From assembly GCF_900102965.1 (NCBI RefSeq), contig NZ_FNGM01000025.1, positions 52,487-94,621 on the forward strand: a DNA stretch of 42,135 nucleotides, written 5' to 3'. The notes under the pieces were generated by a model. The model was not told the DNA's origin. It saw only the letters and a list, made by a program, of their open reading frames with translations, and ran no database searches. Position numbers and translations under genes: made by a program. How positions within the stretch are numbered: the first letter of the stretch is position 1; each line of letters opens with the position of its first letter. Below, piece by piece: positions 1 to 8,701 of the stretch. The DNA is from Paenibacillus jilunlii (GTDB taxonomy: Bacteria > Bacillota > Bacilli > Paenibacillales > Paenibacillaceae).

Positions 1-92
1 GGAATGAGAGGTAAAAATACCTTTGATATTGGCGCAGGCGGGCGAACTGGCGGGATGAGAGGTAAAAGTACCTTTGATTTTGGCTCAGGCGG
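1..92. repeat. Tandem repeat, 51-bp unit, cut by window edge
   Basis: A unit beginning ATGAGAGGTAAAA starts at position 4 and again at 55, a 51-bp period, with a few substitutions between copies. Only about two copies are visible and the array probably continues to the left. Each unit contains GGTAAAAnTACC, an imperfect hairpin. No reading frame is maintained. From memory similar units occur between genes in many Paenibacillus genomes; a genome search would settle this. Confidence 0.7.
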
Positions 93-158
93 TCCGCATC
101 ACCCGGTGGTGGAGCCAAGCGCTTGCTGAGAGTCCGTGCGGACTTAGTTGGACGAAAT

Positions 159-341
159 CTGCTGCATTTTGTGCAGCAGATTCCACTGATTTTTACCTTG
201 AAATCACATCTGCTGCATTTAGTACAGCAGAATTTCCTAAAAAGGTGTTTTGTGCCCGGAATTTTGGAATTCAATTATACGAAATACAACAGAATGAGAT
301 TTTACGTTGGAATGGGAGCAATCTATTGCACTAAGTGCAAT
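159..341. repeat. Three intergenic palindromes of one repeat family
   Basis: CTGCTGCATTTTGTGCAGCAG (159-179, listed here in words: CTGCTGCA, a 5-base centre, TGCAGCAG) recurs as a variant at 210-230 with arms CTGCTG/CAGCAG, 51 bp away. A third palindrome, ATTGCAC-TAA-GTGCAAT, sits at 325-341. The stretch carries no credible gene and none of the hairpins has a T-run, so they are probably dispersed repeat units rather than terminators. Confidence 0.55.
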
Positions 342-387
342 CACTTCAGGCACCCGCTGCTCTTTGAATTAAACTGTATAACTGTAC

Positions 388-416
388 CCGGCTGTAACTT
401 TATCGGTTTCAGCCGG
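388..416. other. Hairpin upstream of the first gene
   Basis: CCGGCTG (388-394) and CAGCCGG (410-416) form a perfect 7-bp stem with a 15-nt loop, about 110 bp before the first start codon. No T-run follows. It could be a weak terminator of an upstream gene or a leader structure. Confidence 0.3.
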
Positions 417-527
417 ATTTCCGATGGACAAGCTGCGGATGGTTTCAATATACTGGAGGAAAGTATTGGATAGTACGGAAAGCGGCCATTCCAGCTTAGG
501 CTGTATCCGGTAAAGGGGATTAGAAGG

Positions 528-1631
528 ATGAATACTAACATCGCACACCGCAGGCTGGCTAACCAGCTGATCAACAGCCCGATCTCTCTTGAGCCGGAGG
601 AAGTTGTCCGGAGACTGGGTGCGCTTCAGGCGCAGGATTATCTGCAGGCAGTATGGGCGGTCGGCCTGCGCACGCCTTCAGCAACGCTGGCCGGGGTTGA
701 ACGGGCGATCGCGGAAGGGAAGATTGTGCTGACCTGGACACTCCGCGGAACGATTCATTGTGTGCCGCCGGAGGATGTGAAATGGCTGCTTCAGCTGAGC
801 GGGCCCCGCCTGCTCAAGCAAGCTGTGCGAAGAATGGAGCAATTGGAGCTGGATGAAGGGGCGTTGGAACGGTCGAGAAAAATCATCTATAACGCACTCA
901 AGAACGGCGGAAGTATACGGCGCCCCGATGTGCTTGCCCTGCTTGAAGGCGAAGGCATCCGCACCGATGGGCAGCGGGGCTATCATATTTTGTGGCACAG
1001 CGCGTACAGCGGTCTGATCTGCTTCGGCCCCCGGAGCGGCAAACAGCAGACCTTTGTCCTGCTCGACAAGTGGGTCGAGCATTCCCGGGAGCTGTCCTTC
1101 GGGGAATCACTGTCGGAGCTCGCCTTGCGCTATTTCACAGCCCATGGACCGGCGACCGTCAAGGATTTGGCCTGGTGGGCCGGAATCACGCTAACGGAGG
1201 CCAGGGCAGGGCTTGAGGCAGTAAAGCCTGAACTCCTATCTGAAATCATTACAGGCACTGAGTATTGGATGCCGGCGGCACCTGCGGCCGGGACACAACT
1301 CCCCTCAAAAGAGGTTCATTTGCTGCCGGGTTTTGATGAATATATTCTTGGCTACAATGACCGCAGTGCTGTGCTTGAACCGGAGACGGCACCGCGCATT
1401 GTTCCTGGCAATAACGGTGTATTTCTGCCGACGATTGCTGCGGGCGGCGAGATCCTCGGCACCTGGAAACGGACCGTCAAGACAAAGGGCATTGAGCTAC
1501 AGTTCAGCCCGTTTGAACCGCTGGAATACAAATGGGAAGAGAAGCTTATGCAGGCCGCTGAACGGTATGCCGCCTTTTTAGGACTCCCGGTGTTAAAGAC
1601 TGAATGTGAAGAAGAGCACACAGCCCGGTGA
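528..1631 (+). CDS. AlkZ/YcaQ-like winged-helix DNA glycosylase family protein
   Basis: This 367-residue protein belongs to the HTH_42 (PF06224) winged-helix family, which includes Streptomyces AlkZ and E. coli YcaQ/AlkX. These enzymes remove bulky alkylated bases and unhook interstrand crosslinks. The sequence shows the N-terminal 'RRLGALQAQDY' block. Its QAQ at residues 34-36 corresponds to the catalytic QxQ of AlkZ-type enzymes rather than the QxD of YcaQ. A conserved 'TWTLRGTIH' follows near residue 67, and 'LPGFDEYILGY' lies in the C-terminal half. Length fits the family. The start at 528 has AAGGGG nine bases upstream. It sits alone after a repeat-rich gap, so context gives no substrate. 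Family membership is firm; the exact repair substrate is inferred. Confidence 0.85.
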   Translation: MNTNIAHRRLANQLINSPISLEPEEVVRRLGALQAQDYLQAVWAVGLRTPSATLAGVERAIAEGKIVLTWTLRGTIHCVPPEDVKWLLQLSGPRLLKQAVRRMEQLELDEGALERSRKIIYNALKNGGSIRRPDVLALLEGEGIRTDGQRGYHILWHSAYSGLICFGPRSGKQQTFVLLDKWVEHSRELSFGESLSELALRYFTAHGPATVKDLAWWAGITLTEARAGLEAVKPELLSEIITGTEYWMPAAPAAGTQLPSKEVHLLPGFDEYILGYNDRSAVLEPETAPRIVPGNNGVFLPTIAAGGEILGTWKRTVKTKGIELQFSPFEPLEYKWEEKLMQAAERYAAFLGLPVLKTECEEEHTAR

Positions 1632-1652
1632 TCCTGTGGTGGAGGTGTAACG

Positions 1653-1775
1653 ATGGGCCGATTTAGTGAAAGCTGCCATCTGCGGTCATCCGGCCGGGAC
1701 GATGCTGTGAAACTGCTTCGGGCACCCGGAAATACTGCTAATTCTGAAGTGTTTCATGGCGCCAGCCCTGGGTGA
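1653..1775 (+). CDS. Possible 40-residue small protein
   Basis: A 40-codon frame opens with ATG behind a good ribosome site (GGAGG, 7 bases upstream), 21 bases after the preceding stop. The predicted peptide (MGRFSESCHLRS...) is hydrophilic, has one Cys, no membrane segment and no family I recognise. It may be a small protein translated with the upstream gene or a chance frame. The following 200 bases up to the next gene show no other candidate. Confidence 0.3.
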   Translation: MGRFSESCHLRSSGRDDAVKLLRAPGNTANSEVFHGASPG

Positions 1776-1976
1776 ATTATCGGACCAAACCCATATATAA
1801 CCGGCGTTCCGCAGCCATATCCCTGGCATCTGGAGCGTCTTTTGCTTGTTTGCTGCCAGGTCCGCCGGAAAAAGGGTAGAAAGGCAAACTAACCAGGCAG
1901 GAATAATCTGGACAGACATCGAATAGTTCCGGTTATCAACAAACTCGACTTTTTCTACATAAGAGGGGTTATGGCC

Positions 1977-3143
1977 ATGCTGAGAAAAAACAAGATCTTG
2001 TTCCTGATTGTGACGTTTGCTTTGATTTTTCTGCTCCCCTTGATTGGCAGCTTGTCCAAGTGGAAGGGGCTTCCGCCCGGCTATGGCGATTTTCCCGCAC
2101 AAAAAGTGGAGGCCGACCCTGGCTTCAGCCTGCTGTACTTTTCCCTGGCTTGTATTGTCGCGCTGGTCATTACGCTGATTCTGGTGTTTCCCCGCTGGTT
2201 CGGCTTTAAAAGGATCACCGAGAATGCTGCCCCGAAAGGTGCTGCAACCCCATTCCCGGTCTGGTTCTGGTGGAGCCTGCCTGTGTTTGCTCTGAGCTGG
2301 TTCCTGATGTGGGCACGGGTCAAGCTGGTCATTTCCCTCGAATATTACACCTTTGTACCCTTATGGTGGTCATTTATTTTAATTCTGGACGGGCTGGTGT
2401 ACAAAAGAAATAAAGGTGCGTCCATCATTTCACGCAAGCCTCATGTCATGCAGCTGCTGGCTGTAGTGTCCTGCTTCAGCTGGTTTGCTTTTGAATATCT
2501 GAATTTTTTTGTGATCGAGAACTGGTATTACCCGAATGATAAAGTATTCTCGGGCTTTGGCAATGTGTTCTGGTTTTCTCTCTCCTATACAACGGTGCTC
2601 CCTGCAATCTTTGAATGGTACCTGCTGCTCAAGACCTTCAGTGCATTCAGGAACCGCTACAAAAATGGCCCGAAATTTAACGTCTCCCGGGCGTTTCTGA
2701 TCCTTTATTATGTGCTGGGTCTGATTTTGGCCTTTGGTATGGGGTATTATCCTTATGTGCTGTTCTGGGTGCTGTGGGTAGCGCTGGTCCCAATGCTCTC
2801 TGCCGCCATGGCGCTTGCCGGTTACTGGACGCCCTTTACTCCGGTCAAGAACGGGGACTGGTCCAGTGTCATTCTGATTGGACTTGCTACGTTGTTTAAC
2901 GGATTTTTCTGGGAGTTCTGGAACTTCGGAAGCGAGTGGTTCCATGATTCCCTGCCGACCAATCCCAACTACTGGAAATATTCTGTCCCTTATCTGGACA
3001 AATTTCATATTTTCTCCGAGATGCCGGTTCTGGGCTATTTCGGGTATCTCTTTTTTGGACTGAACTGCTGGATTATCTGGCTGATTGCCGCCTATATATT
3101 TAAATTTAATGCGGATATTGATGTGACGGGAGATCAGAGCTAA
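1977..3143 (+). CDS. Multi-pass membrane protein of unknown function
   Basis: About 388 residues, rich in Trp, Phe and Tyr, with roughly nine to ten hydrophobic segments. The first (about residues 8-25) is followed by segments near 55, 95, 125, 155, 185, 230, 255, 290 and 345. Aromatic pairs such as 'WFWWSLP' and 'FFWEFWNF' mark helix ends. I recognise no catalytic motif or named family. ATG at 1971 lies only 2 bases from AGAGGGG, so ATG at 1977 (8 bases) is the likelier start. Only 13 bases separate its stop from the start of the giant kinase, so the two are probably one operon. A membrane partner or sensor for that kinase is an inference from spacing only. Confidence 0.75.
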   Translation: MLRKNKILFLIVTFALIFLLPLIGSLSKWKGLPPGYGDFPAQKVEADPGFSLLYFSLACIVALVITLILVFPRWFGFKRITENAAPKGAATPFPVWFWWSLPVFALSWFLMWARVKLVISLEYYTFVPLWWSFILILDGLVYKRNKGASIISRKPHVMQLLAVVSCFSWFAFEYLNFFVIENWYYPNDKVFSGFGNVFWFSLSYTTVLPAIFEWYLLLKTFSAFRNRYKNGPKFNVSRAFLILYYVLGLILAFGMGYYPYVLFWVLWVALVPMLSAAMALAGYWTPFTPVKNGDWSSVILIGLATLFNGFFWEFWNFGSEWFHDSLPTNPNYWKYSVPYLDKFHIFSEMPVLGYFGYLFFGLNCWIIWLIAAYIFKFNADIDVTGDQS

Positions 3144-3156
3144 AGGTGGAGTGGGT

Positions 3157-6100
3157 ATGGTTGCGTTGGGCCATTATGAGATAGTGGAAACGATTTCCGA
3201 TCAATATATAAAATCCATTTACAGAAGCATCGACCCCTTAACCGGTGAATCAGTCATCCTGAAGGTTCTTAAGTCAGAGTTTAGCGGAACTGGAGAAGTG
3301 ATGCGTTTTAAGCAGGAATACAAGCTCCTTATGGAGCTTAGTGCAAATATACCGGGTGTCATCAGACCCTGCAGGCTGGAGGAGCACAACGGATCTTATG
3401 TCATGGTGCTGGAGGATATCCGCGGCCGGTCGCTGAAACGGATTATGGCGGAGGAGTCCCCGGATCAGGAGGCGCTGCTGCAGCTTGCGGTGAGAATCGT
3501 AGATATTCTTGGGGCGATCCATGAACGGAGCGTCATTCACAAGGATATCAAACCTTCCAATATCATCTGGAACAGGGAAGAAGATCGTGTACAGATCATT
3601 GATTTTGATCTTGCCGTGAAGCTGTCCAGGGAAAAACGGGATTACCAGAACAGCGGTGTGCTGGAGGGAAGCCTGCTGTATATTTCACCTGAGCAGACGG
3701 GCAGAATGAACCGCAATATCGATTACCGCAGCGATTATTACTCCCTCGGAGTCGTTCTCTATGAGATGATGACGGGAACGAAGCCTTATGATGCCGGTGA
3801 GATGCTGGAGCAGATCTACTCCATTATCGCCAAAGAAGCGGTGCCGCCTCACAAGACCAGCGGAGGCAGGGTCTCAAAGAGTCTGTCGGCAGTGATTATG
3901 AAGCTGATGGAGAAGTCCTCGGAGGACCGGTACCGCAGCGCATATGGCATTAAGGCCGACCTGATGAAATGTCTGGCTGGCCGGGAGAGCTTTGTGGTTG
4001 GTGCAGAAGACCGGATGAATATCTTCCGGATTCCGCAGAAATTATACGGGCGGGAGCAGGAGCTTGGACGTCTCGTGGAAGCTTTCCGCCGGAGTGTCAG
4101 GGCCAGCTCGCAGCTGATGCTGGTGACAGGTGAGGCCGGTGTGGGCAAAACCGCATTGGTGCATGAACTGCACCGGCACATCAGCCAGGAGAAGGGGCTG
4201 TTTGCGGAGGGGAAGTTTGACCAGTACAACCAAAACATTCCCTATAGCGCAATTATCCAGGCTTTCCGGCGGATGATCAGCCAGTTGATGGATAGTCCGG
4301 ATGAGGAGTATAAGGTGCATATCCAGCGTTCCTTAACCAAAGCGCTGGACGGAAATGGCAATCTGATTGCCGCTCTGATCCCCGAGCTGGCTGGCTGGAT
4401 TGGCGTTCAGCCGGAGGTGGAGCCGCTGAATCCGGCCGAAGAGACGAACCGGTTCTATCTTACTTTTGCCAGGTTCATCGAAGGGATCACCCATAAGGAG
4501 AGGCCGCTGGTCCTGTTTCTGGATGATGTGCAGTGGGCTGATTATTCCAGTCTGCAGCTTGTCGAGAAGCTGGTGCTTGGCTCTCAGCTGCACAAAGTGC
4601 TTATCGTCTGCTCTTACCGCCAGCATGAAATCCATGAGGGCCATCCGCTGTTCGGGGTCATCGCTGCTGTTGAGAAAAATCACGAGGTTGCCAAAATTGT
4701 CTTGAATTCTTTGAGCGCAGAAAAAGTAGGCTGCCTTGTAGCTGAAACCCTCTATACTACGCCCCTCCGCGTGCAGGAGCTTACAGAAGTTATTTTTAAG
4801 CGGACCAAAGGCAACGCCTTTTTTGTAAATGAAATTATGAAGGATTTGTACAAGAACGGTTATTTGTATTTCGATGAGGTTACAGGAGGCTGGAACTGGC
4901 AGCTGCAGCAGATCATCAGCCTGCCGGTTAACGACAGCGTTGTGGATTTCCTGATGCTGAAGCAGCAGGAGCTGCCGGGGAACGTGCGGAGAATTCTGAT
5001 GCTGTGCGCTGCTGTAGGAAATGTATTTGATTTTGGTCTATTGGCGCTGATTGCTGATGAACCCCTTGCAGTGGTTGCCCAGGCCATTGTAATAGCCGTT
5101 GAGGAGGAATTCATTGTACCCGAAGAGCATCGCTATGGCCTGATTTCCGGCTTCCTGGCAGAGCCGGAGGAGGAAGCCCTGCGGAATCTGGAGCTCCGGT
5201 TCAAATTTGCCCATGACCGGATTCAGCAGGCCTTCTACCAAATGCTTGACAGCGGTGAAAGCGGCGCTCTGCATCTGGCTATAGGCCGGCTGCTGCTGGA
5301 GCGGCTGGCTCCAGGGGAAGCGGACGGTTTTCTTGTCGATATCGCCGCACATCTGAATAAAGGACTGGACAGACTGGTCTCAAAGGAGGATTTCGCTCAA
5401 GTCATCGGGGTTAATCTAAGAGCCGCCCGGAAAGCTAAGGCAGCTTTTGGTTATGACTCGGCTTTTAAGCTGCTGGAAGTGAATATCAGCCTCCTTAAGG
5501 AGGAAGCCTGGGAAGAGAATGGGCCGCAAACGATGGAGATTTATCAGCTGTATGCGGAATGCGGATACCTGACCCATCAGGTGGAGGCGGCCGATTCGGC
5601 GTGTGCGCTGCTGATCCGGCATACGAGCGACCGGCTTGCCCTCGCCCAAATCTACGAAATGCAGGCCAATCACTATATGTACCTGGGAATGATGAAAGAA
5701 TCTATAGCATCGGGCCGGCTGGGGTTGGCTGTAATGGGTGTTCCCATTCCTGCCCGTGTGGGGATGGCGTCTGTCCTGGGGGAGCTAGTGAAGATCAAAA
5801 CCGCGCTGCGGGGAAGAACCGCCGAGAACATATTCGAAGCGGGTGAGATGAAAGATCCGGAGATGAAGCTGGTGATGCGGCTGCTGATCAACTTTATTCC
5901 GCCGGCCTTTATTTCCGGAGAAACATCCCTGTTCGGGCTGGTTGTTCTGAAGAAGGTGGGGCTGACGCTGAAGTATGGGAATGCTCCGGAGTCAGCGCTT
6001 GCGTTTATCGGCTATGCGATGCTGCTGTCCGGTTTTGGAGATTCCAAGGGAGCCTTTGACTATGGGCGTTTGGGGATCCGCATCAATGACAAGTTCAATG

Positions 6101-8580
6101 ATCTGCAGTGGAAAGGGGCAGCGTATGTATTATACACCTTGTTCTGCCACACGTGGACTGAGCCTTGGGACACCCTGCAGGAGTGGTTTACCACCTCTAT
6201 AGATGCCAGCCTGCGGACTGGAGATCTCCTCTATCTGGCCCATTCCTGCTTCTATGTGAATCTCTGGAATCCGGGGATGGATATTGCGGCGAATCTGCAG
6301 GAAAGCTCCAGAATGATCGCCATGATCGAAAATACGAAATACAAAGAGTCCCTGGCGACCGCGCAGCTGTCCCGCCAATATCTGCTGAATCTGGCAGGGG
6401 AGCTGGATAACCGCCTTTCCTTTGACAGCGCAGATTTTAGTGAAGCGTCCTATCTGAGGGAGCTGGAAGCCGCCAAATATTATTCAGGAATTGCCATTTA
6501 TTATATTTATAAAATGAAGCTTCTCTTCACCTATGAGAACTATAGCGAGGCACTGGCCTGTATCGACAAAGCTTACCCGATCATCGGCACGCTTGCCGGT
6601 TCTGCTTTTATGGAGGAGTTCGCCCTCTACACCTTCTTGAACCTGGCATATGCCTATAAGGATTTAGGCGCCAGCCGGAAGAGACAGGCCAAGGCCAGAA
6701 TGCGCAAGGAATACCGCAGGGTCCGTAAATGGGCCAGACACGCCCCGGAAACCTTCCGCCAGCACGAGATGCTGATGAAGGCGGAATGGGCAAGGATCGC
6801 TAGCAGGGACGATGAAGCGGGACAGTATTACGATTGTGCCATCGAGGCCAGCGAGCAGGGCAGCTTCGTGCGGTACAAGGCGCTGACCAGTGAGCTGGCC
6901 GCCCGGTTTTATTACCAGAAGGACTTCAAGGAATTCGCCGGCTATCTGCTGAGGCAGTCAGAATATTATTATTCGGTCTGGGGGGCGAAGGGGAAAATTG
7001 CCTTTATGCACGAGCAGTACCCGGATCTGATCAGAAGGATCAGCACCAAGGAGTTCCTGCATGGCCGGACCGTTACGGATTATACGGAAAGTCTGGACAT
7101 TAACTCTATGCTGCTGGCCTCGCAGGCCATCTCCAAGGAAATCGGGCTGAGCAATCTGCTGGAGGCCCTGATGGAAATCGTCATCAAAAATGCCGGAGCG
7201 CAAAGAGGCTGCATCCTTATGACCTCCAAGACGAATCTGCTTGTGGAAGGCGAATATCGTCCGAAGGAGGACAGAATCACCGTAGCGGTGCACGACCGGA
7301 CCAGGTACGATCATCTGCCTTATGCTATTCTGAAGCAGGTGGAAGAGAGCCGTGAGAGTGTGATCTACAACGATGCTTTTTCTGAAACTCCATTCGTCAA
7401 TGAACCTTATATTGTGAAACACCGGCCTAAATCGGTGGTCTGCATGCCTCTGATCAACCAAAGCAAGACCATTGCGGTCATTTATCTGGAAAACAACCTG
7501 GTGACGGGCGTGTTCACCAAGGAGCGGATGAAGATTATCAACCTGCTGTCCCGGGAAATGGTCTTTTCACTGGAAAATGCGACGCTGTATTCCGAGCTGG
7601 AGCGGTCGGAGGAGAAATACCGCGAGCTGGTCAATAACATGCAGGACGGTATTTTTATAACCCAGGATTTAATCTGCAGATATGTCAATGAGGCTTTGGC
7701 GCAGATGCTCGGCTATGAGGCTGAAGAAATGGTGGGGCAGCCTTTTGAGAAATTCGTCAGTCTTGCGGAGCGGGAGAAGGTGACACATTATTATACCCGC
7801 CGGGTGGAAGGGAAGCAGGTCCCTTTTGAATATGAAACGAGATTACTCCACAAGGATCAGATCCGTGAGGTGATTGTCATCCATAAGGTCACACGGATCA
7901 ACTATAATAACCGGCCGGCCATACAGGGCACCGTCAAGGATATCACGGAACGGAAAAAGGCGGAGCAGGAGCTGCTGCGGCATAAAGAGCATCTGGAGGA
8001 GCTGGTCGCAGAGCGCACCAGGGAGCTGGAGCTGAACAACGAGGAATTGAATAAGTACATTGAGCTGATCGAACAGATATCCATCACCGATGAGCTGACT
8101 GGCCTGTATAACCGCAGATATTTCAACAAGCTGTTCCTGGAGGAAGTGGAGCAGGCTGCAGCGTACAAGCGGCATCTGACCTATCTGATGCTCGATATTG
8201 ACTATTTCAAAAAATACAATGATACCTATGGCCATTATGAAGGCGATTCGGTATTGCGGCGGGTCGGAACCCTGCTCCAGGAGCTGGCTGCGCGTGCCAA
8301 TGGGTATGCCTTCCGGCTCGGCGGTGAGGAATTCGGTATCATCGTCAGCGGCCTCACCCCCCGCCAGTCGCGTGAATATGCCGAGAGCATCCGGAGGAGC
8401 ATTGCCGACCTGCGGATAGAGCATGCGCTTAGCACGGATTATGGAATCATCACGGTATCGATTGGTGTCGCTGCCGTCTATGTGGATAATGTCCGTGAAG
8501 AGGATATTTATAAGCTTGGCGATGATGCGCTGTACCAATCCAAAGCTCAAGGCAGGAACTGCGTAACGATGTTTCAATAG
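3157..8580 (+). CDS. Giant kinase-like/AAA ATPase/GAF-PAS-GGDEF signalling protein
   Basis: An 1807-residue cytoplasmic multidomain regulator. Domains in order: Ser/Thr kinase fold (about 5-265) with catalytic 'HKDIKPSN' (Asp130) and 'SPEQTGRMNR'; a STAND/AAA-type ATPase with Walker A GEAGVGKT (325-332) and Walker B LFLDDVQWAD (about 452-461); a long helical TPR-like region (about 560-1300); GAF (about 1333-1470); PAS (about 1487-1605); a coiled linker; and GGDEF (1642-1807) with intact GGEEF at 1722-1726. Relatives usually end in a histidine kinase; here the output is a diguanylate cyclase, so c-di-GMP is the expected product. Two oddities: the kinase DFG is DFD (149-151) and the glycine loop is degenerate. 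The RxxD inhibitory site before GGEEF reads RANG. Start: GTG at 3151 is possible, but ATG 3157 is 6 bases after AGGTGGA. Confidence 0.9.
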   Translation: MVALGHYEIVETISDQYIKSIYRSIDPLTGESVILKVLKSEFSGTGEVMRFKQEYKLLMELSANIPGVIRPCRLEEHNGSYVMVLEDIRGRSLKRIMAEESPDQEALLQLAVRIVDILGAIHERSVIHKDIKPSNIIWNREEDRVQIIDFDLAVKLSREKRDYQNSGVLEGSLLYISPEQTGRMNRNIDYRSDYYSLGVVLYEMMTGTKPYDAGEMLEQIYSIIAKEAVPPHKTSGGRVSKSLSAVIMKLMEKSSEDRYRSAYGIKADLMKCLAGRESFVVGAEDRMNIFRIPQKLYGREQELGRLVEAFRRSVRASSQLMLVTGEAGVGKTALVHELHRHISQEKGLFAEGKFDQYNQNIPYSAIIQAFRRMISQLMDSPDEEYKVHIQRSLTKALDGNGNLIAALIPELAGWIGVQPEVEPLNPAEETNRFYLTFARFIEGITHKERPLVLFLDDVQWADYSSLQLVEKLVLGSQLHKVLIVCSYRQHEIHEGHPLFGVIAAVEKNHEVAKIVLNSLSAEKVGCLVAETLYTTPLRVQELTEVIFKRTKGNAFFVNEIMKDLYKNGYLYFDEVTGGWNWQLQQIISLPVNDSVVDFLMLKQQELPGNVRRILMLCAAVGNVFDFGLLALIADEPLAVVAQAIVIAVEEEFIVPEEHRYGLISGFLAEPEEEALRNLELRFKFAHDRIQQAFYQMLDSGESGALHLAIGRLLLERLAPGEADGFLVDIAAHLNKGLDRLVSKEDFAQVIGVNLRAARKAKAAFGYDSAFKLLEVNISLLKEEAWEENGPQTMEIYQLYAECGYLTHQVEAADSACALLIRHTSDRLALAQIYEMQANHYMYLGMMKESIASGRLGLAVMGVPIPARVGMASVLGELVKIKTALRGRTAENIFEAGEMKDPEMKLVMRLLINFIPPAFISGETSLFGLVVLKKVGLTLKYGNAPESALAFIGYAMLLSGFGDSKGAFDYGRLGIRINDKFNDLQWKGAAYVLYTLFCHTWTEPWDTLQEWFTTSIDASLRTGDLLYLAHSCFYVNLWNPGMDIAANLQESSRMIAMIENTKYKESLATAQLSRQYLLNLAGELDNRLSFDSADFSEASYLRELEAAKYYSGIAIYYIYKMKLLFTYENYSEALACIDKAYPIIGTLAGSAFMEEFALYTFLNLAYAYKDLGASRKRQAKARMRKEYRRVRKWARHAPETFRQHEMLMKAEWARIASRDDEAGQYYDCAIEASEQGSFVRYKALTSELAARFYYQKDFKEFAGYLLRQSEYYYSVWGAKGKIAFMHEQYPDLIRRISTKEFLHGRTVTDYTESLDINSMLLASQAISKEIGLSNLLEALMEIVIKNAGAQRGCILMTSKTNLLVEGEYRPKEDRITVAVHDRTRYDHLPYAILKQVEESRESVIYNDAFSETPFVNEPYIVKHRPKSVVCMPLINQSKTIAVIYLENNLVTGVFTKERMKIINLLSREMVFSLENATLYSELERSEEKYRELVNNMQDGIFITQDLICRYVNEALAQMLGYEAEEMVGQPFEKFVSLAEREKVTHYYTRRVEGKQVPFEYETRLLHKDQIREVIVIHKVTRINYNNRPAIQGTVKDITERKKAEQELLRHKEHLEELVAERTRELELNNEELNKYIELIEQISITDELTGLYNRRYFNKLFLEEVEQAAAYKRHLTYLMLDIDYFKKYNDTYGHYEGDSVLRRVGTLLQELAARANGYAFRLGGEEFGIIVSGLTPRQSREYAESIRRSIADLRIEHALSTDYGIITVSIGVAAVYVDNVREEDIYKLGDDALYQSKAQGRNCVTMFQ

Positions 8581-8650
8581 CCTGAAGGTGCCAAAACTTC
8601 TTATGGACATAACGTCTTCGAGCCGGCAGCTGTAAATTTCCATGGGTAAT

Positions 8651-8693
8651 TTCCCCGCTTATTGCAGATACTCTCCATAAAAAGAGCGGGGAG
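8651..8693 (+). promoter_or_regulatory. Hairpin covering the permease ribosome site
   Basis: TTCCCCGCT (8651-8659) pairs with AGCGGGGAG (8685-8693), nine pairs including one wobble, with a 25-nt loop. The right arm contains the GGGGAGG ribosome site of the permease that starts at 8702. No T-run follows, so sequestration of the ribosome site fits better than termination. The 120-base gap otherwise shows nothing. Confidence 0.4.
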
Positions 8694-8701
8694 GCAGCTG
8701 T

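Noticed and set aside
7843..8643. 266-codon minus-strand frame inside the giant signalling gene
   Set aside because: It lies wholly antisense to the PAS-GGDEF coding region with intact motifs on the other strand.
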